In this document: one piece after another, positions 18,220-26,941 of the stretch | How positions within the stretch are numbered: the first letter of the stretch is position 1 | How the letters are laid out: every line of letters begins with the position of its first letter | Origin: Pseudomonas sp. PDM14 | GTDB taxonomy: Bacteria; Pseudomonadota; Gammaproteobacteria; Pseudomonadales; Pseudomonadaceae | Direction: 5' to 3' | Assembly: GCF_014851905.1 (NCBI RefSeq) | Contig: NZ_JACVAQ010000001.1 | Location: 310,001-374,000 of the forward strand | Length of the DNA: 64,000 nucleotides | The notes under the pieces: model-generated | Databases searched by the model: none | What the model was told of the DNA's origin: nothing | What the model saw: only the letters and a program-made list of their open reading frames with translations | Position numbers and translations under genes: made by a program

Positions 18220-19071
18220 ATGGCCGCACTGGACCAACGCGCAATACAAACAATGAAAAGCAGCGAAGCCCAACTGCTAAGCGACTGGAACGCTGGCCTG
18301 GAAGCAAGTGGCGCCTCGCGCAACCTCAAGGCCGACGAGCTCAAACGTGAGACCGGCGACTTCCTGCGCCTGGTGACTCAAGGCCTGGAAAGCGGCGCGA
18401 GCGCCAGCCTCGGCGACGGCAAATGGGATGAAGTCCGCCTGTTTCTGGAGAAGCTCTCCCACAGCCGCGCTCAGGCCGGCCAGGATTCGTACCAGACCGC
18501 CAACTTCATCTTCGCCTTCAAAGCGCCCTTCTTTGCTTTGCTGCAGCGTACCTACAGCGACAACCCGACAACCCTGGCGGAGCAGATGCTGCAAGCCTCC
18601 GATCTGTTCGACGCGCTGGGCATGCACACCATTCGCACCTTCCAGAAATCCCGTGAAGCGGTGATCAAGCGTCAGCAGGAAGAGCTGCTGGAGCTGTCCA
18701 CCCCGGTGGTCAAGCTGTGGGAAGGCGTACTGGCCCTGCCGATGATCGGCACCCTCGATTCGCAGCGCACCCAGGTGGTCATGGAATCGCTGCTGCAGCG
18801 CATCGTCGACACCGGCTCGGAAATCGCCATCATCGACATCACCGGCGTGCCGACCGTCGACACCCTGGTCGCCCAGCACCTGCTGAAAACCGTCACCGCG
18901 ATTCGCCTGATGGGCGCCGACTGCATCATCAGCGGCGTGCGTCCGCAGATCGCCCAGACCATCGTCCACCTCGGCCTCGACCTGCAAGGCGTGGTGACCA
19001 AAGCCAACCTCGCCGATGCCCTGAGCCTGGCCCTGCGGCGCCTGGGCGTGACCGTGACCAAGGCGCAGTAA
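18220..19071 (+). CDS. RsbR-type stressosome protein (sensor + STAS)
   Basis: A 283-residue protein with an N-terminal helical domain (residues 1-150, resembling the globin-like sensor of RsbR proteins) and a C-terminal STAS domain (about 158-275). Thr178 (GTLD) and Thr215 (PTVDTLVA) match the two threonines phosphorylated in Bacillus RsbR. In stressosomes RsbR and RsbS build the large core that holds RsbT. It is first in a six-gene overlapping operon; ATG 18220 has TCAGGAG 8 bases upstream. The 284-bp region upstream has no gene, only a weak promoter-like pair around 18011-18038. Signal sensed is unknown. Confidence 0.88.
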   Translation: MAALDQRAIQTMKSSEAQLLSDWNAGLEASGASRNLKADELKRETGDFLRLVTQGLESGASASLGDGKWDEVRLFLEKLSHSRAQAGQDSYQTANFIFAFKAPFFALLQRTYSDNPTTLAEQMLQASDLFDALGMHTIRTFQKSREAVIKRQQEELLELSTPVVKLWEGVLALPMIGTLDSQRTQVVMESLLQRIVDTGSEIAIIDITGVPTVDTLVAQHLLKTVTAIRLMGADCIISGVRPQIAQTIVHLGLDLQGVVTKANLADALSLALRRLGVTVTKAQ

Positions 19072-19073
19072 GC

Positions 19074-19436
19074 ATGGAGCGCATCCCGATTCTGCAGATG
19101 GGCGACTTCCTCCTGGTCACCATCCAAGTCGACATGCACGACCAGCTCGCCCTGACCCTGCAGGACGACCTCTCCGAACGCATCAGCAAGACCTCGGCAC
19201 GCGGCGTGCTGATCGACATCTCCGCGCTGGACATGGTCGACTCGTTCATCGGCCGCATGATCGGCACCATTTCCGGCCTGTCGCGGATCATGGATGCCGA
19301 AACCGTGCTGGTCGGCCTGCAACCGGCGGTGGCGATCACCCTGGTCGAGCTGGGCCTGACCCTGCCGGGCGTGAGTACCGCGCTGAACGTCGAGCGCGGC
19401 ATGAAGCTGCTGCGCGAGCGAGTGGCCGCGCAATGA
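19074..19436 (+). CDS. RsbS-type STAS antagonist
   Basis: A 120-residue single-domain STAS protein (ILQMGDFLLVTIQVDMHDQ at the start). Ser57 in ALDMVDSFIGR matches the serine that RsbT phosphorylates in RsbS. In the Bacillus model, unphosphorylated RsbS holds RsbT in the stressosome and its phosphorylation releases RsbT. It starts 2 bp after the rsbR-type stop and its TGA overlaps the next ATG, consistent with fixed stoichiometry. Confidence 0.9.
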   Translation: MERIPILQMGDFLLVTIQVDMHDQLALTLQDDLSERISKTSARGVLIDISALDMVDSFIGRMIGTISGLSRIMDAETVLVGLQPAVAITLVELGLTLPGVSTALNVERGMKLLRERVAAQ

Positions 19437-19837
19437 GCGTGCGCAGCAGCGGCACGCAACCCATCCGCCTGGAACAGGACGTGGTGCTGGCGCGCCAGGC
19501 GATCCGCAAGCTGGCCCAGGACAACGGCATGCGCCTGATCGACCTGACCAAGCTGGTCACCGCCGTCAGTGAGCTGGCGCGCAACGCCGTGGTCTACGGC
19601 GGTGGTGGCGACCTCGACTGGTCGATCCTCGACGAAGGCGCGCGCACCGGCCTGCGCATCCTGTTTCGCGACGAGGGCCCCGGCATTCCCGACATCAAGC
19701 TGGCGATGACCGACGGCTGGACCTCCGGCAGCGGCATGGGCCTGGGCCTCACCGGCGCCAAGCGCCTGGTCGACGAGTTCGAACTGGACACCGCGCCCGG
19801 TGCGGGAACCCGCGTGACGATCACCAAATGGTTCTGA
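19433..19837 (+). CDS. RsbT-type switch kinase (GHKL ATPase)
   Basis: A 134-residue serine/threonine protein kinase of the GHKL fold. The N box is ELARNAVVYGGGG, the G1 box DEGPGIPD and the G2 box GSGMGLGLTGAKRL. In stressosome systems this protein phosphorylates RsbR and RsbS and, once released, activates a downstream partner (a phosphatase RsbU in Bacillus). No RsbU is encoded here, so the downstream partner may be one of the two-component proteins that follow. It overlaps the rsbS-type gene by 4 bp and the next gene by 10 bp. Confidence 0.9.
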   Translation: MSVRSSGTQPIRLEQDVVLARQAIRKLAQDNGMRLIDLTKLVTAVSELARNAVVYGGGGDLDWSILDEGARTGLRILFRDEGPGIPDIKLAMTDGWTSGSGMGLGLTGAKRLVDEFELDTAPGAGTRVTITKWF

Positions 19838-20844
19838 ACCTGCCCAGCGCCATCACCCAGGTCATCCCGATCGAGGATGAAAGCCAGATCGGCCAGGCCC
19901 GGCGTGCGGCGCAGAAACTCGCGGAGAAACTTGGTTTCGACGAGAACGATGCCGGGCGCGTCGCGCTGATCGCCACCGAACTCGCCAGCAACCTGCTCAA
20001 GCATGCCGGACGCGGCGCCCTGCACCTGCAGGGCCTGGGGCAGCCGGGGCGCAACGGCATCGAACTGCTCGCCATCGACCGCGGCCCCGGTTTCGACCTG
20101 CACGACTGCCTCGCCGACGGCTTTTCCACCGGCGGTACCCAGGGCATAGGCCTGGGGGCGGTGGAGCGCCAGTCCGACCTGTTCGACGTGTACGCCGACG
20201 CCAATGGCGCGGTGCTGCTGGCGCGCATCTACCCGCGTGGCAGCAGTGGCCGCGACGTGCGCTTCGGCGTCAGCCAGCATGCCCTGCACAACCTGCCGGC
20301 CTGCGGCGACGCCTGGCACCTGAGCGTCGATGGCCCGCGCATCAGTGCGCTGGTGATCGACGGCCTGGGCCACGGCGAAGATGCCGAGGAAGCCGCCCAC
20401 GCTGGCACCCAGACCTTCGCTCTGACGCCCTTTGCCGACCCGGTGCTGCTGATCGACGAAATGCACCACGCCATGGCCGGCACCCGCGGTGGCGCCGTTG
20501 CCGTGGCTCAGTTCGATGGCGGCAGCGGCACCTTGCGCTTCGCCGGCATCGGCAACATCGGCGCCACGCTGATCGCCCCCGACAAATCGCGCGGCCTGGC
20601 CTCGCACCCCGGCATCGTCGGCGGCCAGTTCAGGAAGACCCAGACCTTTGACTATCCTGACGCTAGCGGGCAGTTGCTGATCCTGTTCAGCGACGGCTTG
20701 CAGTCACGCTGGAACCTGCGCGACTACCCTGGCCTGATCAACCGACACCCCGCCGTCATCGCCGCCGTGCTGCACCGCGACTTCTGTCGCGGCCGCGATG
20801 ACGTAACCGTACTGGTCGTTGCTCTGGAGACAGCCCATGGCTGA
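19828..20844 (+). CDS. GHKL ATPase-PP2C (SpoIIE-type) fusion, RsbX-like
   Basis: A 338-residue two-domain protein. Residues 1-140 are a second GHKL ATPase domain (IATELASNLLKHAGRGAL, IDRGPGF, GTQGIGLGAVERQ), and residues 145-335 are a SpoIIE/PP2C phosphatase domain (VDGPRISALVIDGLGHGEDAEEAAH, DDVTVLVVAL). In Bacillus RsbX is a separate phosphatase that resets RsbR and RsbS; here it is fused to a kinase-like domain. It overlaps rsbT by 10 bp and the next gene by 8 bp. Confidence 0.85.
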   Translation: MVLNLPSAITQVIPIEDESQIGQARRAAQKLAEKLGFDENDAGRVALIATELASNLLKHAGRGALHLQGLGQPGRNGIELLAIDRGPGFDLHDCLADGFSTGGTQGIGLGAVERQSDLFDVYADANGAVLLARIYPRGSSGRDVRFGVSQHALHNLPACGDAWHLSVDGPRISALVIDGLGHGEDAEEAAHAGTQTFALTPFADPVLLIDEMHHAMAGTRGGAVAVAQFDGGSGTLRFAGIGNIGATLIAPDKSRGLASHPGIVGGQFRKTQTFDYPDASGQLLILFSDGLQSRWNLRDYPGLINRHPAVIAAVLHRDFCRGRDDVTVLVVALETAHG

Positions 20845-21712
20845 ACTCGACTCCCCCGAAAACCTCGAACCCGCGGCCCAGCTGCAACGCCTGCAGGCGG
20901 AGAACGAAGCACTGCGCCTGGAACTCGACGAGACCAACCAGGGCGTGCTCGCGCTGTACGCCGAGCTCGACACCCAGGCCGAGGAACTGCGTCAGGCGTC
21001 CGACCTGAAAAGCCGCTTCCTCTCCTATATGAGCCACGAATTCAGAACGCCGCTGGGCTCGATCCTGAGCATCACCAGCCTGCTCGGTGACGAGCTGGAC
21101 GGCCCGCTGAATCCCGAGCAACACAAGCAGGTCGGCTTCGTCAGCACCGCGGCGCGCGAACTCAGCGACATGGTCGACGACCTCCTCGACCTGGCCAAGA
21201 TCGAGGCCGGGCGCATCACCATTTCGCCGGCCTGGTTCGACATGTTCGACCTGTTCTCGGCGCTGCGTGGCATGTTCCGCCCGATCGTCGATGCCTCCAG
21301 CGTCGATTTGGTGTTCGAGGAGCCGGTCGACCTGCCGCGCCTATATACCGATGACAAGAAGCTGGCGCAGATCCTGCGCAACTTCATTTCCAACTCGCTG
21401 AAGTTCACCCAGGAAGGCCAGGTCAGCGTTTCCGCGCAAATGGAAAACGACAGCGAAGTGCGCTTTGCCGTGCGTGACACCGGCATCGGCATCCCGCAGG
21501 AAATGCACGGCGCGCTGTTCGAGGACTTTTCCCAGGTCGACTCGCCGCTGCAGAAGCGCTTCCGCGGCACCGGGCTCGGCCTGTCGCTGTGCAAACGCTT
21601 CGCCCAGCTACTGGGCGGCCGCGTCGGCGTGGACAGCGTGCCGGGCGAGGGCTCGACCTTCTTCGTGATCATTCCGCTGGCCCTGGCCCAGGATGCCGAC
21701 GATGAAAAGTGA
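20837..21712 (+). CDS. Soluble sensor histidine kinase
   Basis: A 291-residue kinase with no transmembrane segment. An N-terminal coiled coil (QLQRLQAENEALRLELDE) leads into HisKA with phospho-acceptor His67 (SYMSHEFRTP) and a HATPase domain (NFISNSLKFT, DTGIGIP, GTGLGLSLCK). Its N-terminus has no sensor domain, so its input is likely to come from the stressosome proteins, most simply RsbT. The start at 20837 has GGAGA upstream. It overlaps both neighbours. Confidence 0.9.
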   Translation: MAELDSPENLEPAAQLQRLQAENEALRLELDETNQGVLALYAELDTQAEELRQASDLKSRFLSYMSHEFRTPLGSILSITSLLGDELDGPLNPEQHKQVGFVSTAARELSDMVDDLLDLAKIEAGRITISPAWFDMFDLFSALRGMFRPIVDASSVDLVFEEPVDLPRLYTDDKKLAQILRNFISNSLKFTQEGQVSVSAQMENDSEVRFAVRDTGIGIPQEMHGALFEDFSQVDSPLQKRFRGTGLGLSLCKRFAQLLGGRVGVDSVPGEGSTFFVIIPLALAQDADDEK

Positions 21713-23654
21713 ATTGCGGCTGCTGATCGTCGATGACAACGACGCCACCCGTTACGCCCTGCGCCGGCGCATGGAGCGCAACGGCTACCATGTGCAGGAG
21801 GCCGACACCGGCACCGACGGCCTGGCCATGTTGGCGCGCGAAACCTTCGACGCACTGATCCTCGACGTCAACCTGCCGGACATGAGCGGCTTCGACATCG
21901 TCCGCCAGCTGCGCGCCGAGCCGGAAACTGCACTGCTGCCGATCATCCACGTGTCCGCCGCGTCGATTCACAGTGGCGACATCGTCACCGGCCTGGAGGC
22001 CGGCGCCGACGCCTACCTGATCCACCCGGTCGACGCCGACGTGCTGCTCGCCACCCTGCGCACCCTGCTGCGCGTGCGCGACACGGAAACGGCCCTGCGC
22101 GAAAGCGAGGCGCGCTTTCGCGAAATCTTCTCCAACGTCTCCGCGCCCATCGCGGTGGTCGATACCCAGCTGCAGATCGTCGAATGCAACGAGGCATTCG
22201 ACGAGCTGATCAAGGGGCAGTCCAGTCGCCCGCTGCTCGACTGCTTCGCCCCCGAGCAGAACGACACCGTCGCGGCGCTGCGCGAACACCTGCTCGCCGG
22301 CACGCGCTGGAGTGGCATGCTCGACCTGCAGGTGGCCGGCGAATTGCTGGAAACCGAATGGCAGGTGTCGCCCTATGGCGTGCCCGAGCACAGCCTGGCG
22401 TTCGTCGAGGACGTCACCCACCACCGCCAGCGCGAGCGTGCGCAGATCGAGCAGCTGGACAGCGCCACCACGCAACTGGCCCTGGAAGTGGCCGAGCGTG
22501 AACGCACCGAGGCCAAGCTGCTGCAGGTGCAGAAGATGGACGCCCTGGGCAAGCTCACCGGCGGTATCGCCCACGACTTCAACAACCTCCTGACCGGCAT
22601 CATCACCGGCATCGAGCTGATCAAGAAACGCGTCGAGGAAGGCCGCGTGGAGACCATCACGCGCTACGCCGACGCCGCGCTGAACTCGGCCAACAGCGCC
22701 GCGTCCATGACCCACCGCCTGCTCGCCTTCGCCCGCCAGCAGCCGCTGGACACCCGCCCGATCGACCTCAACGAGCAGATCCGCTCACTCGAAGAGCTGC
22801 TGCGGCGCACCATCGGCGAGCACATCGTCCTGCACCTGGAGCTGAGCACGCAGCCCAGCGTGGCGCTGGTCGACCCGGTGCAGTTCGAGAGCTCGCTGCT
22901 CAACCTGATCATCAACGCACGCGATGCGCTGATGGACGGCGGCGATATCCGCATCGCCACCTTCGCCACCCTGGCCCACGACAACAGCCGCCTGAGCGAT
23001 GGCCACTATGTCGCGTTGCGGGTCAGCGACAACGGTGCCGGCATCGCCGAGAGCGTGATCGACAAGGTCTTCGACCCGTTCTTCAGCACCAAGCCACTGG
23101 GCAAGGGCACCGGCCTCGGCCTGTCGACCCTCTATGGCTTCGCCCGCCAGTCCGGCGGCGACGTGAGCATCCACAGTGTGCAGGGCGCGGGTACCGAGGT
23201 CACCCTGACCCTGCCGGCCGGCGGCGAAGCGCCACCCACGCAACTGTCCCGGCCGCGGCCAACCGTGCTGCTGCAGCGCGGCAATGGCGAACACGTGCTG
23301 GTGGTCGAGGACACGATTTCGGTGAGCCTGTTCGTCGCCGAAGTGCTGCAGGAGGCGGGTTACCGCTGCACCCAGGTCAACGACGTGGAAACCGCGCTGC
23401 GTACCCTGGAAAGCGACATGGTCATCGACCTGCTGCTGACCGATGTCGGCCTGCCGCGCCTCAATGGCCGCGACCTGGCCCTGGCCGCGCGCGCCATGCG
23501 CCCGCACCTGCCGGTGCTGTTCATGACCGGCTACGCGGAGAACGCCCGTGACCGGCAGAACTTCCTCGGCGAAGGCATGGACATGCTGACCAAACCCTTC
23601 CACATCAGCGACCTGCTGGACAAGGTCAGCCAGTCCCTCGCCCGCGGCGTCTGA
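21702..23654 (+). CDS. Hybrid REC-PAS-kinase-REC protein
   Basis: A 650-residue cytosolic protein: N-terminal receiver with Asp55 ([13 protein letters not shown]), PAS domain (about 140-250), HisKA with His291 ([13 protein letters not shown]), HATPase ([24 protein letters not shown]) and a C-terminal receiver with Asp581 ([13 protein letters not shown]). There is no DNA-binding, cyclase or HPt domain, so the final output needs a further partner encoded elsewhere. An ATG 3 codons upstream (21693) is an alternative start. It is the last gene of the stressosome operon and ends at a terminator. Confidence 0.9.
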   Translation: MKSELRLLIVDDNDATRYALRRRMERNGYHVQEADTGTDGLAMLARETFDALILDVNLPDMSGFDIVRQLRAEPETALLPIIHVSAASIHSGDIVTGLEAGADAYLIHPVDADVLLATLRTLLRVRDTETALRESEARFREIFSNVSAPIAVVDTQLQIVECNEAFDELIKGQSSRPLLDCFAPEQNDTVAALREHLLAGTRWSGMLDLQVAGELLETEWQVSPYGVPEHSLAFVEDVTHHRQRERAQIEQLDSATTQLALEVAERERTEAKLLQVQKMDALGKLTGGIAHDFNNLLTGIITGIELIKKRVEEGRVETITRYADAALNSANSAASMTHRLLAFARQQPLDTRPIDLNEQIRSLEELLRRTIGEHIVLHLELSTQPSVALVDPVQFESSLLNLIINARDALMDGGDIRIATFATLAHDNSRLSDGHYVALRVSDNGAGIAESVIDKVFDPFFSTKPLGKGTGLGLSTLYGFARQSGGDVSIHSVQGAGTEVTLTLPAGGEAPPTQLSRPRPTVLLQRGNGEHVLVVEDTISVSLFVAEVLQEAGYRCTQVNDVETALRTLESDMVIDLLLTDVGLPRLNGRDLALAARAMRPHLPVLFMTGYAENARDRQNFLGEGMDMLTKPFHISDLLDKVSQSLARGV

Positions 23655-23659
23655 AACCT

Positions 23660-23682
23660 CGCCAGCGGTGCTTCCGCTGGCG
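23660..23682. terminator. Hairpin between convergent genes
   Basis: CGCCAGCGG and CCGCTGGCG form a 9-bp perfect stem with loop TGCTT, sitting exactly in the 28-bp gap between the hybrid kinase stop and the MscS-CNBD gene stop. T-tracts are short, so efficiency is uncertain. Confidence 0.65.
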
Positions 23683-25104
23683 TTACTTCCTCTGCAACCA
23701 ACTCATCAGGCCGCCCTTGCGCAGTGGCGCAGGCTTCTGCGTCAGCAGCGAACTGCGTGCCTGTTCGCGGAAGGCATGCAGCTTGGTCAGGGCGCTGCGC
23801 ATCTCGCCACGCGCTTCCAGCGTTGCGCGAATCACTTCCTTGTCCAGGCGGTAGACCAGGCTTGAGGTGATCGCAGTGAACTGCGCCATCGACGGCTCGT
23901 CGGCCATGATGCCCTCCTCGCCCATGATCTCGCCGGGGCCCATGCGCCCGCCCTCGACCAGTGTCTCGCCGTCGGCCAGCGAGGCGGAAATCACCCCGGT
24001 GCCGATCAGCAGCAGGTGTTCGGCCACGTCACCCTGCGCCAGCACCACCTGCCCCGCGGCGTAGTGCTGGGCCTGCATGTTCTGGCTGACCAGATCCTTC
24101 TCGTCGCTGCTCAGCGAGCGGAAAATCTTCACCTCGTCGAGCAACGCGCGCTGGCGCGAACGCGTGGCATCCGGGTTCCAGGCAGCGCCGGAGGCATCCA
24201 GGTGGCGATGGGCGAGGTCGTACATCAGGTTGCGCACGGCGGTCTTGTCCGCCTGCGGGCCGATGAAGGCGCTGACCTCGTAGTCGATGGTCTCGGCCGA
24301 GACACTCTTCACCGCCACTTTCGGCGCCGGCACAGCGAGCAGGTCGCGGCAGCCGCGCATGGCCTTTTCCAGGGCGTCGAGGATGTGCCGTGGGCGCATC
24401 TGGTTGGACACCGTCACGCTGATGGTCACCCCGTGACGGTCGCTGGGCCGGCTGAAGTTGAGGATCTTCGCCTTGGCCGCCACCGAGTTGGGAATCACCG
24501 CCGTGCTGCCCTGGCCGGTGAGCAGGTGGGTGGCGCGCCAGTCGATCTCGATGACCTTGCCCTCGGTGCCGTCGATGGAGATCCAGTCATCCAGCTGGTA
24601 CGGCTTGGTGGTGTTCAGCACGATGCCGGAGAACACGTCGCCCAGGGTGCTCTGCAGCGCCAGGCCGACGATGATCGCCACCGCGCCGGAGGTCGCCAGC
24701 AGACCCTTGACCGGCAACTGCATGACGTAGGCCGCGGCGGCGATGATGGCGATGAGGAAGATCACCGCGCCGAGCACGTCCTGCAGCAGGCGCCCGGTGT
24801 GGCCGGTGCGCGGCATCAACAGCAGGCCGAGGACCACGGTCAGGGTGCGCGCGCAGAACAACCACCAGGCGATGCCCAGTGCGGTGCCGACCAGGTTGTC
24901 GGCGACCTCGGCCGTCACCGGTGGGGGCTGCAACGGGCTCAGGCCGGCGCTGATGATCACCCAGCTGTAAAGCAGGAAGAAGCTCAGGCGCACGCCGACC
25001 CGCACGGCCTGGCGCGGCGCGGGGATCAGTTGCCAGGCCAGCATGTCGAGCGCCAGCAATGCGGCACCGATGATCAGCGGATGGGATTGAATGAAGGCGA
25101 GCAT
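23683..25104 (-). CDS. MscS-type channel with C-terminal cyclic nucleotide-binding domain
   Basis: A 473-residue inner-membrane protein. Four or five N-terminal hydrophobic helices precede the MscS pore helix and beta domain (GLALQSTLGDVFSGIVLNTTKPYQLDDWISIDG). A CNBD follows at about 350-460 (AAGQVVLAQGDVAEHLLLIGTG, MGPGEIMGEEGIM). This order matches the bCNG group of MscS homologues, some gated by cyclic nucleotides rather than tension. The start at 25104 was chosen since it begins the first hydrophobic segment. It converges on the stressosome operon. Confidence 0.88.
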   Translation of the reverse strand: MLAFIQSHPLIIGAALLALDMLAWQLIPAPRQAVRVGVRLSFFLLYSWVIISAGLSPLQPPPVTAEVADNLVGTALGIAWWLFCARTLTVVLGLLLMPRTGHTGRLLQDVLGAVIFLIAIIAAAAYVMQLPVKGLLATSGAVAIIVGLALQSTLGDVFSGIVLNTTKPYQLDDWISIDGTEGKVIEIDWRATHLLTGQGSTAVIPNSVAAKAKILNFSRPSDRHGVTISVTVSNQMRPRHILDALEKAMRGCRDLLAVPAPKVAVKSVSAETIDYEVSAFIGPQADKTAVRNLMYDLAHRHLDASGAAWNPDATRSRQRALLDEVKIFRSLSSDEKDLVSQNMQAQHYAAGQVVLAQGDVAEHLLLIGTGVISASLADGETLVEGGRMGPGEIMGEEGIMADEPSMAQFTAITSSLVYRLDKEVIRATLEARGEMRSALTKLHAFREQARSSLLTQKPAPLRKGGLMSWLQRK

Positions 25105-25293
25105 GACGGTCTCTTGCCGGTAATCGAAGGAGTGGCGACGTGCGCCAATGCGCCTGTATAGCAGGCGCCGCCAGCGGCAGACAGGCCCGTCGGAAGATAA
25201 AAAAGCACATCCGTACAAGCCAGCCTGAGGCAAAGCGTGCAGGGTTGGTGAATACTCCCTTTCCTGACTCGCTGACCGACCCCCGGGGCCTGC

Positions 25294-26205
25294 ATGAACC
25301 GCAACGATCTACGCCGCGTCGACCTCAACCTGCTGGTGCTGTTCGAGACGCTGATGTTCGAGAAGAACCTGACCCGCACCGCGGAAAAACTGTTCATGGG
25401 CCAGCCCGCCGTGAGCGCCGCCCTGGCGCGGCTGCGCTGCATCTTCGACGACCAATTGCTGGTGCGCGCCGGGCGCGGCATGGAGCCGACCACCAAGGCC
25501 CTGTCGATCCTCGCCTCGCTGCGGCCGGCGCTGGATTCGATCTCCAACGTGATGAGCAACGCCAACGACTTCGACCCGGCCACCAGCCGCAACGTGTTCC
25601 GCATCGGCCTCTCCGACGATGCCGAGTTCGGCCTGTTCCCGGCCCTGCTGCACCGTCTGCGCGAAGAATCGCCGGGGGTGATCGTGGTGGTGCGCCGGGC
25701 CAACTACCTGCTGATGCCATCGCTGCTGATGTCCGGCGAAATCTCCGTGGGCGTCAGCTACACCACCGAGCTGCCGGCCACGGCCAAGCGCAAGAAGCTG
25801 CGTGACATCAGGGTCAAGGTACTGCGCGCCGACAACCGTCCCGGCGCCCTGACGCTGGACGAATACTGCTCGCGCCCGCACGTGATGGTGTCGTTCTCCG
25901 GCGACCTCAGCGGCAACATCGACCTCGACCTGGCGCGCATCGCCCGCACCCGCGAAGTCGTCGTCGGCATCCCGCAGTTCAGTGGCCTGCGCGCCCTGCT
26001 GCTGGGCACCGAGCTGATCGCCACGGTGCCCGACTACGCCGCCGCAGCGCTGATCGAAGGCGGCGGCCTGCGCGCCGACGACCCGCCCCTGGAGATCATC
26101 CCCGCCGAGCTGAGCATGGCCTGGCGCGGCGCCCAGGACAACGACCCGGCCGAGCGCTGGCTGCGCAACCAGATCAGCGAATTCATGGCCGAACAGGGGC
26201 GCTGA
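25294..26205 (+). CDS. LysR-family regulator (NodD/NahR-like)
   Basis: A 303-residue LysR regulator starting MNRNDLRRVDLNLLVLFETLMFEKNLTRTAEKLFMGQPAVSAALARLR in style typical of the NodD/NahR/PcpR branch that often responds to aromatic compounds. Its effector domain is complete. It is followed in the same direction by the ABM, amidohydrolase, MFS and YcaC-type genes after a 156-bp gap that could hold a promoter, so it is the likely regulator of that group. Confidence 0.85.
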   Translation: MNRNDLRRVDLNLLVLFETLMFEKNLTRTAEKLFMGQPAVSAALARLRCIFDDQLLVRAGRGMEPTTKALSILASLRPALDSISNVMSNANDFDPATSRNVFRIGLSDDAEFGLFPALLHRLREESPGVIVVVRRANYLLMPSLLMSGEISVGVSYTTELPATAKRKKLRDIRVKVLRADNRPGALTLDEYCSRPHVMVSFSGDLSGNIDLDLARIARTREVVVGIPQFSGLRALLLGTELIATVPDYAAAALIEGGGLRADDPPLEIIPAELSMAWRGAQDNDPAERWLRNQISEFMAEQGR

Positions 26206-26361
26206 AACCCAGGCAAACGATGCACCGGGGGCTACGCTGAACGCCACGGCCGCATCCGCGACACCGCTCCACCAGAACAGCACACCCATACAAGTGCTGC
26301 TGGCCGAACCCTGTGAGACTGCTGCCCTGCATCAATCGATCACCTGTTCGGGGAGCACCCC

Positions 26362-26928
26362 ATGACCGTCGACACCGGCAACGAAATCGTCACCCTGATC
26401 GTTCGCCACCGCGTCCGCGCCGGCATGCACGACAGTTACGAGCACTGGCTGCGGCAAATCATCGATATCGCCAGCAGCCAGCCCGGCCACCTGGGCATCG
26501 ACGTGCACCGCCAGGAGCAGCTCGGCCTGCCGCTGTTCACCTGCGTACTGCGCTTCGCCAGCGCCGGGCAGCTGCAGACCTGGCTCGACTCCGATGCACG
26601 CAAGGCGCTGATCGCCGAGGCCGCGCCGCTGCTCGCCGATGGCGACCAGACGGAGGTCAACGCCGCCCGCGAGTTCTGGTTCACCCCCGACGCCAACGAT
26701 GCGCCCGCGCCGCCGCGCTGGAAGCAGGCGTGCATCACCTTCCTGGTGATCCTGCCGCTGTCGCTGCTGGTACCGCAGCTCTGGCAACCGCTCTTCCACG
26801 CCGTGCCCTGGCTCGGCGGCCATGTACCCAGCAACGTCCTCATCACCCTGACCATCGTGCTGCTGGTGGTCTATCTATTCATGCCCCGTGTGACCCGCTG
26901 GTTCGCCGGCTGGCTCAACGCACGCTGA
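26362..26928 (+). CDS. Antibiotic biosynthesis monooxygenase-like protein with membrane anchor
   Basis: A 188-residue protein with an N-terminal ABM-type ferredoxin-like domain (VTLIVRHRVRAGMHDSYEHWLRQIIDIASSQPG, about residues 10-105). Two transmembrane helices follow (FLVILPLSLLVPQLW and LITLTIVLLVVYLFM). The anchored form is a known architecture in proteobacteria, without a defined substrate. It is 13 bp upstream of the amidohydrolase gene, with which it is probably cotranscribed. Confidence 0.8.
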   Translation: MTVDTGNEIVTLIVRHRVRAGMHDSYEHWLRQIIDIASSQPGHLGIDVHRQEQLGLPLFTCVLRFASAGQLQTWLDSDARKALIAEAAPLLADGDQTEVNAAREFWFTPDANDAPAPPRWKQACITFLVILPLSLLVPQLWQPLFHAVPWLGGHVPSNVLITLTIVLLVVYLFMPRVTRWFAGWLNAR

Positions 26929-26941
26929 CCCGGAGACACCC

